64,000 nucleotides of DNA from contig NZ_JBLOOT010000013.1 of NCBI RefSeq assembly GCF_049800675.1, forward strand, positions 25,334 to 89,333, read 5' to 3'. Of this stretch, positions 44,558 through 52,081 are shown one piece after another; the stretch's first letter is position 1; the number at the start of each line of letters is the position of its first letter. Under the pieces are notes generated by a model. The model saw only the letters and a list, made by a program, of their open reading frames with translations. It was not told where the DNA came from and searched no databases. Made by a program: the position numbers and the translations under genes. Origin of the DNA: Cauispirillum nitrogeniifigens (GTDB lineage Bacteria > Pseudomonadota > Alphaproteobacteria > Rhodospirillales > Rhodospirillaceae).

Positions 44558-45820
44558 ATGAGAAAGACCCTCCGCCGCATCGTCCGGGATCAGGCCGGCG
44601 CCACCGCCGTCATCGTCGGACTGACGATGCCGGTGGTCGCCGGCATGGGGATGCTCGGGGTGGACGCCGCCATGTGGTATTCCGAGCGCCGCGACCTTCA
44701 GACCGCCGCCGACGCCGCCGCCCTGGCCGGCGCGCTGCACAAGGCCTATGGCTACGGCGTCAGCTCGGTCGCCACCATCGCCACCCGCGATGCCCAGCGC
44801 AACGGCTTCACGCCGGGCAACGGCACCATCACCGTGACCAACCCGCCGGCGAGCGGCCCCGGCACCGGCGATCCCGGCGCGGTCGAGGTGGTGCTGCGGG
44901 AGAACCTGCCGATGTTCTATGCCCGCGTCCTGGGCCGCGATGCCGCCACCGTCACCGTGCGCGCCACCGCCGCCACCACGCTGGACGACGAGTTCTGCAT
45001 CCTTGGCCTCGACCCCACCATGGACGCCGCCGTGGACGTGCAAGGCAACGCCACGGTCAGCATGTCCTGCGGCATCGCCGTGAACTCGGTGTCGCCGAAA
45101 GCCCTGTCCATCGCCGGCAGCGTCAGCATCACCGCGTCGTCGGCCAGCATCTCGGGCAACATGCACATCAGCGGCAACCCGTCGGTGAACTTCTCGGAGC
45201 CGCCGCGCTCCGGCCAGCCGCCGGTCAACGACCCCTACAAGGACCTCGCCGTGCCGCCGTTCGGCGCCTGCACCGCCAACAACACCACCGCGCAGAACGC
45301 CGTCACCCTGAGCCCCGGCGTGTACTGCGGCGGCCTGAAGGTCAACGCCGGCGCCACGGTCGACCTTGATCCGGGCGTCTACATCATGGCCGGCGGGTCC
45401 TTTTCCGTCGCCGGCGGCGGCACCGTGCGCGGCGACGACGTGACCATCATCCTGACCGACGACGCCGGCGGCAACTACACCACCGTCAAGATCAACGGCG
45501 GCGCCGACATCGAACTGAACGCCCCGTCCACGGGATCGTGGGCCGGCATCCTGTTCTACCAGGACCGCAACGCGCCGTCGCACCAGGGCAGCCAGGTCAT
45601 CAACAACACCTTCACCGGCGGCGCCGACATGATCATGAACGGCGCGGTGTACTTCCCCTCGCAGGGCATCGAATACACCGGCAACGCCGCCGTGGCCTCG
45701 CAGTGCCTGCAACTGATCGGCCGGCGGGTGATCATGACCGGCACCTCGCAGATGGCCAACAACTGCGCCAGCCAGGGCACCGAGACGCTGGGCGTCGCCC
45801 GCGTCCGGCTGCTGCGCTGA
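44558..45820 (+). CDS. TadG-like protein with N-terminal pilin-type helix
   Basis: The 420-residue protein has the TadG/TadE-type N-terminus: DQAGATAVIVGLTMPVVAG, then DAAMWYSERRDLQTAADAAALAGAL, the usual Flp-pilus-associated helix. The long C-terminal part is Gly/Asn/Val-rich with repeated short beta turns (ISGNMHISGNPSV, LSPGVYCGGLKVNAG), which suggests a beta-helix-like domain. The role would be as a minor pilus or surface protein. The start codon follows a region without a strong Shine-Dalgarno. It opens the four-gene pilin set. Confidence 0.8.
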   Translation: MRKTLRRIVRDQAGATAVIVGLTMPVVAGMGMLGVDAAMWYSERRDLQTAADAAALAGALHKAYGYGVSSVATIATRDAQRNGFTPGNGTITVTNPPASGPGTGDPGAVEVVLRENLPMFYARVLGRDAATVTVRATAATTLDDEFCILGLDPTMDAAVDVQGNATVSMSCGIAVNSVSPKALSIAGSVSITASSASISGNMHISGNPSVNFSEPPRSGQPPVNDPYKDLAVPPFGACTANNTTAQNAVTLSPGVYCGGLKVNAGATVDLDPGVYIMAGGSFSVAGGGTVRGDDVTIILTDDAGGNYTTVKINGGADIELNAPSTGSWAGILFYQDRNAPSHQGSQVINNTFTGGADMIMNGAVYFPSQGIEYTGNAAVASQCLQLIGRRVIMTGTSQMANNCASQGTETLGVARVRLLR

Positions 45821-45837
45821 CGGGGCGGGAGGCGGCC

Positions 45838-46290
45838 ATGACCCGGCGCATTCCTCATCCCTGGCCCGGCCCGCTCGGCGACCACGGCACCGTGGCCGTG
45901 GAGTTCGCCCTGCTGGTGCCGGTGCTGATGCTGATCCTGGTCACGCTGCTCGACTTCGGCACCGCCTTCCGCGAGAAGATGCAGGCCGAGAAGGCCGCCC
46001 GCGCGGGCTTGCAGTACGCCATCTACGACCCGGCCGACAACGCCGGCATCGCCTCGGCCATCACCCTGGCGACGGGGTTGCCGGCGGGGCAGATGACCAT
46101 CACCGTCAACCACTTCTATGAATGTGCCAACGGCGCGCGCCCGGCCTCGCCCAACTTCTGCGCCGCCGGCGACTGGCCGGGCCGCTATGTCCGCATCGAC
46201 ATCAGCAAGCCCTACACCGCCTTGCTGAGCTGGGGCGGACTGGCCGAACGATTCACCGTGCGGGGGAGCGCCGAAGGCCGTGTTCAGTAA
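45838..46290 (+). CDS. TadE-like pseudopilin (copy 1)
   Basis: The 150-residue protein has the TadE pattern HGTVAVEFALLVPVLMLILV with Glu at position 5 of the helix, DFGTAFREKMQAEKAARAGLQYA after it, and a small extracellular Cys-bearing domain. CGGGAGG precedes the ATG. It is processed by a TadV/CpaA-type prepilin peptidase, not encoded here. Confidence 0.85.
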   Translation: MTRRIPHPWPGPLGDHGTVAVEFALLVPVLMLILVTLLDFGTAFREKMQAEKAARAGLQYAIYDPADNAGIASAITLATGLPAGQMTITVNHFYECANGARPASPNFCAAGDWPGRYVRIDISKPYTALLSWGGLAERFTVRGSAEGRVQ

Positions 46291-46717
46291 CCGTCGCCAT
46301 AGGCCCCGCCGGCGCGGGCTCGATCAGCGCGGCAGCGTTGCGGTGGAATTCGCCCTGGTGCTGCCGGTGCTGGTGTTCATGCTCTACACCCTGGTGGAGG
46401 TCGGCCGCGGCGTGTGGACGCACAACGTCCTCCAACTCGCCGTCGAGGAAGCCAGCCGCTTCGCCGCCGCCAATCCCACCGCCACGGCCAGCCAGGTGCA
46501 GGCCGCCGCAACCGCCATGACCACCGTGCTCAACGGCGCCCCGGTGGCGTGGTCCGTCACCACCCAGGCCGGCGCCACGCCGCGCATCCGTTACGTCACC
46601 GTTCAGGCATCGCTCAACCACCAGCTCCTCATGCCGGTGATGCGCGATGCCAACGGCACCCCGCCCCCCAGCCTGCTGCGGATGTCGGCCTCGGCCCGCA
46701 TGCCGGTGATCCAGTAG
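46280..46717 (+). CDS. TadE-like pseudopilin (copy 2)
   Basis: The 145-residue protein starts with GTG at 46280, overlapping the previous gene by 11 bases. It has RGSVAVEFALVLPVLVFMLY and EVGRGVWTHNVLQLAVEEASRF, the same TadE helix as copy 1, preceded by a basic leader peptide. Two different TadE proteins next to TadG are usual in Tad loci. Confidence 0.85.
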   Translation: MFSNRRHRPRRRGLDQRGSVAVEFALVLPVLVFMLYTLVEVGRGVWTHNVLQLAVEEASRFAAANPTATASQVQAAATAMTTVLNGAPVAWSVTTQAGATPRIRYVTVQASLNHQLLMPVMRDANGTPPPSLLRMSASARMPVIQ

Positions 46718-46737
46718 TCCGACCGGAGGACCCGCCC

Positions 46738-46908
46738 ATGCGCACCGACCACCCGCTGCTCCGCCGCATGCTCGGCAACCACAAAGGCGCCACGGCGATC
46801 GAGTACGCCCTGATCGCCGGCATGATCGCCCTGGTCATCGTCGGCGCCGTGACCCTGCTGGGAACCAGCCTGAGTACAGCCTTCGCCGACATTGCCGCGC
46901 AGCTCTAG
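46738..46908 (+). CDS. Flp-type major pilin
   Basis: This 56-residue protein was too short for the frame list on its own. It shows the Flp signature NHKGATAIEYALIAGMIALV (Gly-Ala-Thr-Ala with Glu-Tyr at +5/+6) after a short basic leader, and ends ADIAAQL. GGAGGACCC lies before the ATG. It is the classic pilin of Tad secretion/pili and lies 20 bp after copy 2 of TadE. Confidence 0.92.
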   Translation: MRTDHPLLRRMLGNHKGATAIEYALIAGMIALVIVGAVTLLGTSLSTAFADIAAQL

Positions 46909-46935
46909 CGCCTGCCTTCCGGGGGGAACCGAGGG

Positions 46936-47664
46936 ATGACCGAAACCACCACACGCGCGCCGACGCGCCATCACACGCTGGACGGCATCCGCCTGCTGCA
47001 ATCGCTGCCGCCCGATGCCCTGCGCGCCCTGGAGGCCCGCTGCGCCTGGCGGACCTACGGCACCGACGAGATGATCTTCGATCTCGACGACGACGGCACC
47101 GACGTGTGCTTCATCGCCAAGGGAAAGCTGCGCATCCTCATCTTCGGCCGCCCGGAAGAAGGCGACGGCGCTGCGGGAGCCGAGCAGGTGGCGCTGGCCG
47201 AGATGTTCACCGGCGACACCTTCGGCGAGCTGTCGGCCATCGACGGGCGGCCCCGCTCGGCGCGGGCCATCGCCTCGGACAACTGCGTCATCGCCCTGCT
47301 GCCGCGCGAGGCCATGCTCGACCTGCTGCGCACCCACCCCGACGTCGCCATCGCCCTGCTGGGGCGCTTCGCCGGCATGTTGCGGTCGATGAACCGGCGG
47401 GTGTACAGCATGGCGACCATGTCCCCGCAGCAGCGGGTGTACATGGAGCTTCTGCGCCTGGCCCATCCCAACCCGCAGGGCGACGGGTCGTGGATCATCG
47501 ACATGCTGCCGGCCCATGGCGACATCGCCGACTGGGCCGCCGCCCCGCGCGAGGCCGTCGGCACCGCCATCGGCCAGCTCGCCCGCGAGGCCGTGGTGGA
47601 ACGCCGCCACCGCTCGCTGATCATCAAGGACCATGCCCGCCTGCGCCTGCTGGCCCACCTGTGA
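46936..47664 (+). CDS. Crp/Fnr-family transcription regulator
   Basis: The 242-residue protein has a cyclic-nucleotide-binding-like beta barrel (~20-150; GDTFGELSAIDGRPRSARAIA is the ligand-loop region), a dimerisation helix (~155-180) and a C-terminal winged helix with DWAAAPREAVGTAIGQLARE. No Fnr-type Cys cluster is seen, so it is not an oxygen-sensing Fnr. It could control the pilin genes around it. The residues of the cAMP loop (Arg-Ser) suggest nucleotide binding is possible. Confidence 0.85.
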   Translation: MTETTTRAPTRHHTLDGIRLLQSLPPDALRALEARCAWRTYGTDEMIFDLDDDGTDVCFIAKGKLRILIFGRPEEGDGAAGAEQVALAEMFTGDTFGELSAIDGRPRSARAIASDNCVIALLPREAMLDLLRTHPDVAIALLGRFAGMLRSMNRRVYSMATMSPQQRVYMELLRLAHPNPQGDGSWIIDMLPAHGDIADWAAAPREAVGTAIGQLAREAVVERRHRSLIIKDHARLRLLAHL

Positions 47665-47708
47665 CCCTGCCACCCCGACCCGCCCGCCCTGACCTGGGAG
47701 TTTCCGCC

Positions 47709-48494
47709 ATGCTCACCCCCCGCCGCACCGCCCTTCTTGCCGCCTGCTCCCTGGTCCTGGCCGCCTGCGCCGGCGGCGCCAAGCCGCAGACCAGCCAGGA
47801 GGGGCTGGCCCCCGACGCCGGTTCCATGAGCCGCGCCCTGTGGGAAATGGCCGACAGCGCCCAGCGCGGCAACGACTTCGCCGCCGCGGCCCGCCACTAC
47901 GCCACCCTGCTGGAGGCCGACCCCGCCAGCGAGGCCGCCGCCCTGGGCCGCGCCCGCAACCTCCGCTACGCCGGCAAGCCCTATGACGCCGTGCTGTTCC
48001 TCGACGAACAGATCGCCCGCCTGGGTGCCCGCCCGGCGCTGCGCCTGGAACTGGCCAAGGCGCATCTCGCCGACGACGCCCCGGCCAAGGCCCTGCCGCT
48101 GCTGCTGGACCTGGCGCGCGCCCAGCCCGACAACTGGGAGATCCACTCCGCCCTGGGCATCCTGCACGACCGCGAGGGCCGCATGGCCGAAGGTCTGGCG
48201 GCGCACGAAAAAGCCTTCCGCCTCGCTCCGCTGGAGCCGCAGGTGGCCAACAACCTGGCCCTGGCGCTGGCCATGGACGGCCGCATCGAACAGGCGGTGG
48301 AGACCCTGACCACGGTGGCCAAACGCTCCGACGCGCCGGTCAACGCCCTTCAGAACCTCGCCCTGTTCCACGCCCTGCGCGGCGACATGGAGCGTGCCGA
48401 ACCGCTGGTCCGCCGCGCCCTGCCGCCGGAGATGGCCGAACAGAGCATCCGCAGCCTGCGCATGATCGCCGTGCAGGCACGCTCGGTCTCGTAG
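47709..48494 (+). CDS. TPR-containing lipoprotein, TadD-like
   Basis: The 261-residue protein has a lipoprotein signal (SLVLAACAGG, lipobox Cys19) followed by about four to five TPR units (ALWEMADSAQRGNDFAAAAR, LALALAMDGRIEQAVETL). TadD is a pilotin-like TPR lipoprotein needed for Tad pili. GGGAG lies before the ATG at 47709; the longer frame is a shadow of the Crp gene. It closes the Tad set. Confidence 0.8.
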   Translation: MLTPRRTALLAACSLVLAACAGGAKPQTSQEGLAPDAGSMSRALWEMADSAQRGNDFAAAARHYATLLEADPASEAAALGRARNLRYAGKPYDAVLFLDEQIARLGARPALRLELAKAHLADDAPAKALPLLLDLARAQPDNWEIHSALGILHDREGRMAEGLAAHEKAFRLAPLEPQVANNLALALAMDGRIEQAVETLTTVAKRSDAPVNALQNLALFHALRGDMERAEPLVRRALPPEMAEQSIRSLRMIAVQARSVS

Positions 48495-48497
48495 AAC

Positions 48498-48508
48498 CAC
48501 ATCATGTG
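48498..48508. repeat. 11-bp palindrome
   Basis: CACATcATGTG is a perfect 5-bp-arm palindrome directly after the TadD-like stop codon, upstream of the tyrosine recombinase gene. Confidence 0.35.
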
Positions 48509-48527
48509 AATACGAACATTTTCTTGC

Positions 48528-48547
48528 ACAACCCGCCACAACCCGCC
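48528..48547. repeat. Tandem 10-bp direct repeat
   Basis: Two exact copies of ACAACCCGCC abut each other, between the palindrome and the hairpin upstream of the recombinase. Its use, if any, is unknown; short repeats next to recombinases can be arm or core sites. Confidence 0.45.
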
Positions 48548-48551
48548 TAAA

Positions 48552-48580
48552 GCTCCGGGGGAGTACGTCCCCCCCGGAGC
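48552..48580 (+). promoter_or_regulatory. Hairpin covering the recombinase ribosome site
   Basis: GCTCCGGGGG (48552-48561) and CCCCCGGAGC (48571-48580) form a perfect 10-bp stem with a 9-base loop. The right arm contains GGAG, the likely Shine-Dalgarno of the gene starting at 48590, so folding would block translation. It may also act as a terminator of the Tad genes. Confidence 0.6.
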
Positions 48581-48589
48581 AGCAGCCCG

Positions 48590-49519
48590 ATGCCCCTGCC
48601 CCTTGCCGAGGCCGCGCGGCGGTTCCTGGACCATTGCCGCATCGCCAAGACCTTGTCGCCGCACACCCTGCGCGCCTACGAGGCCGACCTCGGCCACGTC
48701 ATCCTGCGGCTGGGCGGCTCCTCCGGCGTCGGGACCATCGACCGCGACACCCTGCGCCGCTACATCGGCCGCATGCTGACCGAGGAGGGCCTCAAGGAGG
48801 CCAGCGTCAAGAGGCGGCTGGCGACCCTCAAGCAACTGTTCAAGTGGCTGGAGCGCGAGGAGGTTCTGCCGCTCAGCCCGTTCCATCGCCTGGACGTCAC
48901 CATCCGCCTGCCGCGCCGCCTGCCCCGCGCGCTGTCGGTGGACGACATCCGCCGCCTGCTAGTGCGCTCCGGCCGCGAGAGGGAGGACGGCGGCTTCGCG
49001 CCGCTGATGCTGCACTTCGTCGTCGTCACCCTGTTCGTCACCGGCCTGCGCATCGGCGAGTTGACGAGCCTGCGCCTCGCCGACGTGACATTGACCGGCT
49101 CCAGCCTGGTGGTGCGCGGCAAGGGCAACCGCGAGCGTCAGGTCTACCTGTCGGGCAAGGAGCCCAAGGCCCTGCTGCGCGCCTACCTCAAGGCCCGCGC
49201 CCGCCTGCGGGTGCCGGCCGACGCCCTGCTGGTGAGCGAGGACGGCGTCGCCCTGACGCCGCAGCACATCCGCCGCCGCCTGGGCGGGCTGGCGAAGCGG
49301 GCCGGCATCACGCGGCGGGTGACGCCGCATATGCTGCGCCACACCGCCGCCACCCAGCTCATCGAGGCCGGGGTGGACATCCGCTTCGTGCAGAAGCTGC
49401 TGGGCCATGCCAGCATCGCCACGACGCAGATCTACACCCAGGTCAGCGACTCCAGCCTCAAGAGCACCCTGGAGCGCGCCAACACCCTGGACCGCGTGGT
49501 CACCGGCCGGCGGCGCTGA
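48590..49519 (+). CDS. XerC/D-like tyrosine recombinase
   Basis: The 309-residue protein has an N-terminal SAM-like DNA-binding domain (~1-105; LSPHTLRAYEADL) and a catalytic domain with all six residues: Arg154 (TGLRIGEL), Lys178 (GKGNRERQ), His247 and Arg250 (HMLRHTAATQL), His273 (LLGHASI) and Tyr282 (IYTQV). It looks active. No phage genes, tRNA or second recombinase lie nearby. Whether it is the chromosomal XerC/D or an accessory enzyme cannot be told. Start is set by GGAG inside the upstream hairpin. Confidence 0.9.
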   Translation: MPLPLAEAARRFLDHCRIAKTLSPHTLRAYEADLGHVILRLGGSSGVGTIDRDTLRRYIGRMLTEEGLKEASVKRRLATLKQLFKWLEREEVLPLSPFHRLDVTIRLPRRLPRALSVDDIRRLLVRSGREREDGGFAPLMLHFVVVTLFVTGLRIGELTSLRLADVTLTGSSLVVRGKGNRERQVYLSGKEPKALLRAYLKARARLRVPADALLVSEDGVALTPQHIRRRLGGLAKRAGITRRVTPHMLRHTAATQLIEAGVDIRFVQKLLGHASIATTQIYTQVSDSSLKSTLERANTLDRVVTGRRR

Positions 49520-49540
49520 GGGGCACGAACATCGCCCGGT

Positions 49541-49966
49541 TCAGTCGTCCTCGTAGATCCCGGCGTCGGCGGCCTTGTGGCAGGCCACGCAGTTGGACTT
49601 GGTGACCACGTCGGGGCGCGCCCACACGCGGGCGGGAAAGTCGTGCTCGTGGGCGAACCAGCGCAGTTCGGTGATGCGCTGCGGCGCCTGGCCGCCGCTG
49701 CGGTCGCGGCCGGCGTTGCGGACCAGATAGTCGGTGATGCGCGCCGTCGTCTCGGGCGGCAGCGCGGCATCGTCGCCGAAGTGGTCGGACAGGCCGGCCA
49801 TCATCACCTGCCACGAGCGGGCCGGCAGGAAGGCGGGCTGGAAGGCCATGTGGCAGGCGCCGCATTCCTTCACCACCACCGGGTCGGTCACCGGCGGCAC
49901 GCGGTCGTCGTCGGCCAGGGCCGGCGCGGCCCACAGCAGCGGCAGGGCAATCAACAGTCGGCGCAT
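49541..49966 (-). CDS. Diheme cytochrome c (DHC family)
   Basis: The 141-residue protein has a signal peptide (MRRLLIALPLLWAAPALADD) and two heme sites, CGACH (near residue 36) and CVACH (near 126). PARSWQVMMAGLSDHFG and the Trp/His-rich TELRWFAHEHDFPARVWARP are typical of the DHC family known from Rhodobacter sphaeroides, where DHC donates electrons to the SHP heme protein. It follows the SHP gene by one base and ends the cluster, convergent with the recombinase gene 21 bp away. Confidence 0.88.
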   Translation of the reverse strand: MRRLLIALPLLWAAPALADDDRVPPVTDPVVVKECGACHMAFQPAFLPARSWQVMMAGLSDHFGDDAALPPETTARITDYLVRNAGRDRSGGQAPQRITELRWFAHEHDFPARVWARPDVVTKSNCVACHKAADAGIYEDD

Positions 49967-49967
49967 G

Positions 49968-50384
49968 TCACTTCCCCATCATGAAGGTGATGTAGTCGCC
50001 CTTTTCCAGGGCCGTGCAGGCGCGCCCGAGAACGCTGTCGCAGTCGCGGCGGAACTGCTTTTCGACCTTCTCGCCGTCGGTGAAGCGGTCGGCCACGACC
50101 GACACGGCCACCGGGTCGATGGGCCGCCCGGTCTTGGCGTTGCGGCCTGGCTGGCGCGGGTCGTCGGTGTGGCAGGCGGTGCAGGCGGGGGTGCGCTCGT
50201 CGCCCTTGGCCCAGCGGGTGCGGAAAAGCTCCTCCCCGCGCGCCGCCGAGAAGCCGCCGAAAGCCGGGTCCTGCGCCTTCGCCTCGGCGGCGTAGCCCTC
50301 CAGCAGGGCCTCGCGCGCCGGACTGGCGGAGGCGACTGCCGGGGCCAGCGCCAGCACGAGGACGACGGAAAGGAAGCGGGTCAT
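49968..50384 (-). CDS. SHP-type monoheme cytochrome c (DUF1924)
   Basis: The 138-residue protein has a signal peptide and one CTACH heme site (with DRFTDGEKVEKQF and RDCDSVLGRACTALEKGDY near the C-terminus). The extra Cys pair near the C-terminus matches the SHP/DUF1924 family of oxygen- and ligand-binding class I cytochromes. It overlaps the cytochrome b gene by four bases (ATGA) and is followed by DHC after one base, the arrangement known for SHP operons. Confidence 0.88.
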   Translation of the reverse strand: MTRFLSVVLVLALAPAVASASPAREALLEGYAAEAKAQDPAFGGFSAARGEELFRTRWAKGDERTPACTACHTDDPRQPGRNAKTGRPIDPVAVSVVADRFTDGEKVEKQFRRDCDSVLGRACTALEKGDYITFMMGK

Positions 50385-50887
50385 CGGGCGGTCTCCTTGA
50401 AGATCATGGGGCGCAGTCCGTCGCGCAGGCGGGCCAGCAGGCGGCGCCCGCCGAAGATGAAGAAGATGAAGGCGACATGACCGGCGATGACCCACAGGGA
50501 CGCCTCGGCCACGGCCTCGTGCGGGTCCTCCAGGGCCAGCACCACGTCGGCCAGGGCGCCCGACGCCGCCGCCACGCCGACCGCCGCCAGCACGGCGGCG
50601 CCGATCCAGGCGAACAGCGGGTTGCGCATGCCCTTGGCCCCACCCAGCCAGGCTTTCAGGGCAGCCAGGCTGGGGCGCGGCAGGCGCAGCGGGCTGCCCT
50701 CGGGGGCCAGCAGTCCCGCCAGCAGGCGCAGGACCACCACGCCCAGCACCACGTAGCCGGAGAACAGGTGCATGGCATAGGTGTCCTCGTCGCCGGTGAC
50801 GTAGGCGACCCCATAGCCGCCGGCCAGCGCGGCGTGCCAGAACCGCAGGGCGGCGAGTTCCAGGCGGCTGGGCTTGCGCTTGCTCAT
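50381..50887 (-). CDS. Cytochrome b561-type membrane protein
   Basis: The 168-residue protein has four membrane spans with the His pairs expected for two b hemes: LRFWHAALAGG and YAMHLFSGYV in the N-terminal half, EDPHEAVAEASLWVIAGHVAF in the C-terminal half. It probably carries electrons from the quinone pool to DHC and SHP. The ATG at 50887 is the one that overlaps the stop codon of the 33-residue ORF upstream (ATGA); GGGAGC lies upstream. It overlaps the SHP gene by four bases. Confidence 0.9.
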   Translation of the reverse strand: MSKRKPSRLELAALRFWHAALAGGYGVAYVTGDEDTYAMHLFSGYVVLGVVVLRLLAGLLAPEGSPLRLPRPSLAALKAWLGGAKGMRNPLFAWIGAAVLAAVGVAAASGALADVVLALEDPHEAVAEASLWVIAGHVAFIFFIFGGRRLLARLRDGLRPMIFKETAR

Positions 50888-50985
50888 GACAGCACGCTCC
50901 CGCCGAGGGCCACCGCGTAGAGGGCGGAGGCGCCACCGATCAGCGCGGCGGCCGCCAGGCCCTGGAAGATCATTTTTCGCAGCAT
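50884..50985 (-). CDS. 33-residue membrane peptide at the head of the cytochrome operon
   Basis: A short ORF, read directly from the sequence: MLRKMIFQGLAAAALIGGAS, then a continuing Leu/Ala/Val/Gly span to Val-Leu-Ser. It has a basic start and one membrane helix. GGGAG lies 8 bases before the ATG, and its TGA overlaps the cytochrome b ATG as ATGA, the same coupling used by the following genes. Size, helix and position fit a small accessory subunit like CcoQ or CydX. No family recognised; the start, stop and coupling give fair confidence. Confidence 0.65.
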   Translation of the reverse strand: MLRKMIFQGLAAAALIGGASALYAVALGGSVLS

Positions 50986-51061
50986 CGTCGCGTCTCCCGT
51001 TCACTGTCGGAGCACCTTACGCTCGCTGCCGTGAACCGAGCCTGACGCGCCCGTTCATGGA

Positions 51062-51076
51062 CGGTTTAGGAAACCG
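51062..51076. promoter_or_regulatory. Candidate operator upstream of the PepSY/two-component operon
   Basis: CGGTTT-AGG-AAACCG is a perfect 6-bp-arm inverted repeat 16 bases before the PepSY start, in the divergent region with the cytochrome cluster. It could bind the OmpR-type regulator encoded downstream, but position overlapping the expected transcript start leaves that uncertain. Confidence 0.35.
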
Positions 51077-51092
51077 CGCCTAGAGTGGGGGA

Positions 51093-51404
51093 ATGAAACA
51101 GAAACTCATCGCCCTCTCGGTAGTCCTGGTGCTGGCCGGCGGCGTCTCCGCCCTGGCCGACGACGACGACCACGACCGCGCGCTGGAGGCCCTGCGCCGC
51201 GGCGAGGTCCTGTCCCTGCGCGCCATCCTCGACCGCGCCGCCGCCGACCAGCCCGGCGACCTCATCGAGGCCGAGCTGGAGCACGAACACGGCCGCCCCC
51301 TCTATGAACTGAAGCTGCTGACCCCCGAGGGGCGGGTGCTGAAGCTGAAGTACGACGCCCGCACCGGCGAGCGCATCTCCCCCGGCCAGGACCACCGCGA
51401 ATGA
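51093..51404 (+). CDS. Periplasmic PepSY-domain protein
   Basis: The 103-residue protein has a signal peptide (MKQKLIALSVVLVLAGGVSA) and an acidic DDDDHDRAL start to the mature part, then a PepSY domain: LSLRAILDRAAADQPGDLIE and ELKLLTPEGRVLKLKYDARTG. Such proteins often precede a two-component system and may modulate its sensor. GGGGGA lies directly before the ATG. It overlaps the regulator gene by four bases. Confidence 0.88.
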   Translation: MKQKLIALSVVLVLAGGVSALADDDDHDRALEALRRGEVLSLRAILDRAAADQPGDLIEAELEHEHGRPLYELKLLTPEGRVLKLKYDARTGERISPGQDHRE

Positions 51405-52081
51405 GGGTCCTGGTGGTCGAGGACGAGCCCGCCCTGGCGCTGCGCCTGCAACAGGTGCTGGAGGGCGCGGGCTTCGTCGTCGATGTCGCCTATGACGGCG
51501 AGGACGGCTGGCATCTCGGCGACACGGAGCCCTATGACGCCGTGGTCCTCGACCTCGGGCTGCCCAAGCTGGACGGCGTCACGGTGCTGACGCGCTGGCG
51601 GGAAGACGGGCGGACCATGCCGGTGCTGCTGCTGACCGCGCGCTCGCGCTGGTCGGAAAAGATGGCCGGCTTCAACGCCGGGGCCGACGACTACGTCACC
51701 AAGCCGTTCGAGCTGGAGGAAGTGGTCTACCGCGTGCGGGCGCTCATCCGCCGCGCCGCCGGCCATGCCCAGCCGGAACTGAGCTGCGGCCGGCTGCGCC
51801 TGGACACCCACTCCGGGCGGTTCACGGTGGACGGCGCGCCGGTGCAGTTGACCGCCCAGGAAGGGCGCATCCTGTCCTACCTGCTGCATCACGCCGGCCG
51901 GGTGGTGCCGCGCCTGGAGATCCTGGAACACGTCTACGACCGCCACTTCGACAGCGATTCCAACGTCCTGGAGGTGCTGATCGGGCGTATCCGCAGGAAG
52001 CTCGGCGGCGGAATGATCGAGACCCTGCGCGGCCAGGGCTATCGCCTGCGGGCGGATCTGACCGATGACGCGGCCGGCTGA
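51401..52081 (+). CDS. OmpR-family response regulator
   Basis: The 226-residue protein has a receiver domain with Asp8, phospho-acceptor Asp51 (AVVLDLGLP) and Lys in YVTKPFELEE, and a winged-helix DNA-binding domain (~130-220; LLHHAGRVVPRLEILEHVYD). It is placed between the PepSY protein and the histidine kinase with ATGA and 17-base overlaps. It resembles the QseB/TctD group. Confidence 0.93.
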   Translation: MRVLVVEDEPALALRLQQVLEGAGFVVDVAYDGEDGWHLGDTEPYDAVVLDLGLPKLDGVTVLTRWREDGRTMPVLLLTARSRWSEKMAGFNAGADDYVTKPFELEEVVYRVRALIRRAAGHAQPELSCGRLRLDTHSGRFTVDGAPVQLTAQEGRILSYLLHHAGRVVPRLEILEHVYDRHFDSDSNVLEVLIGRIRRKLGGGMIETLRGQGYRLRADLTDDAAG

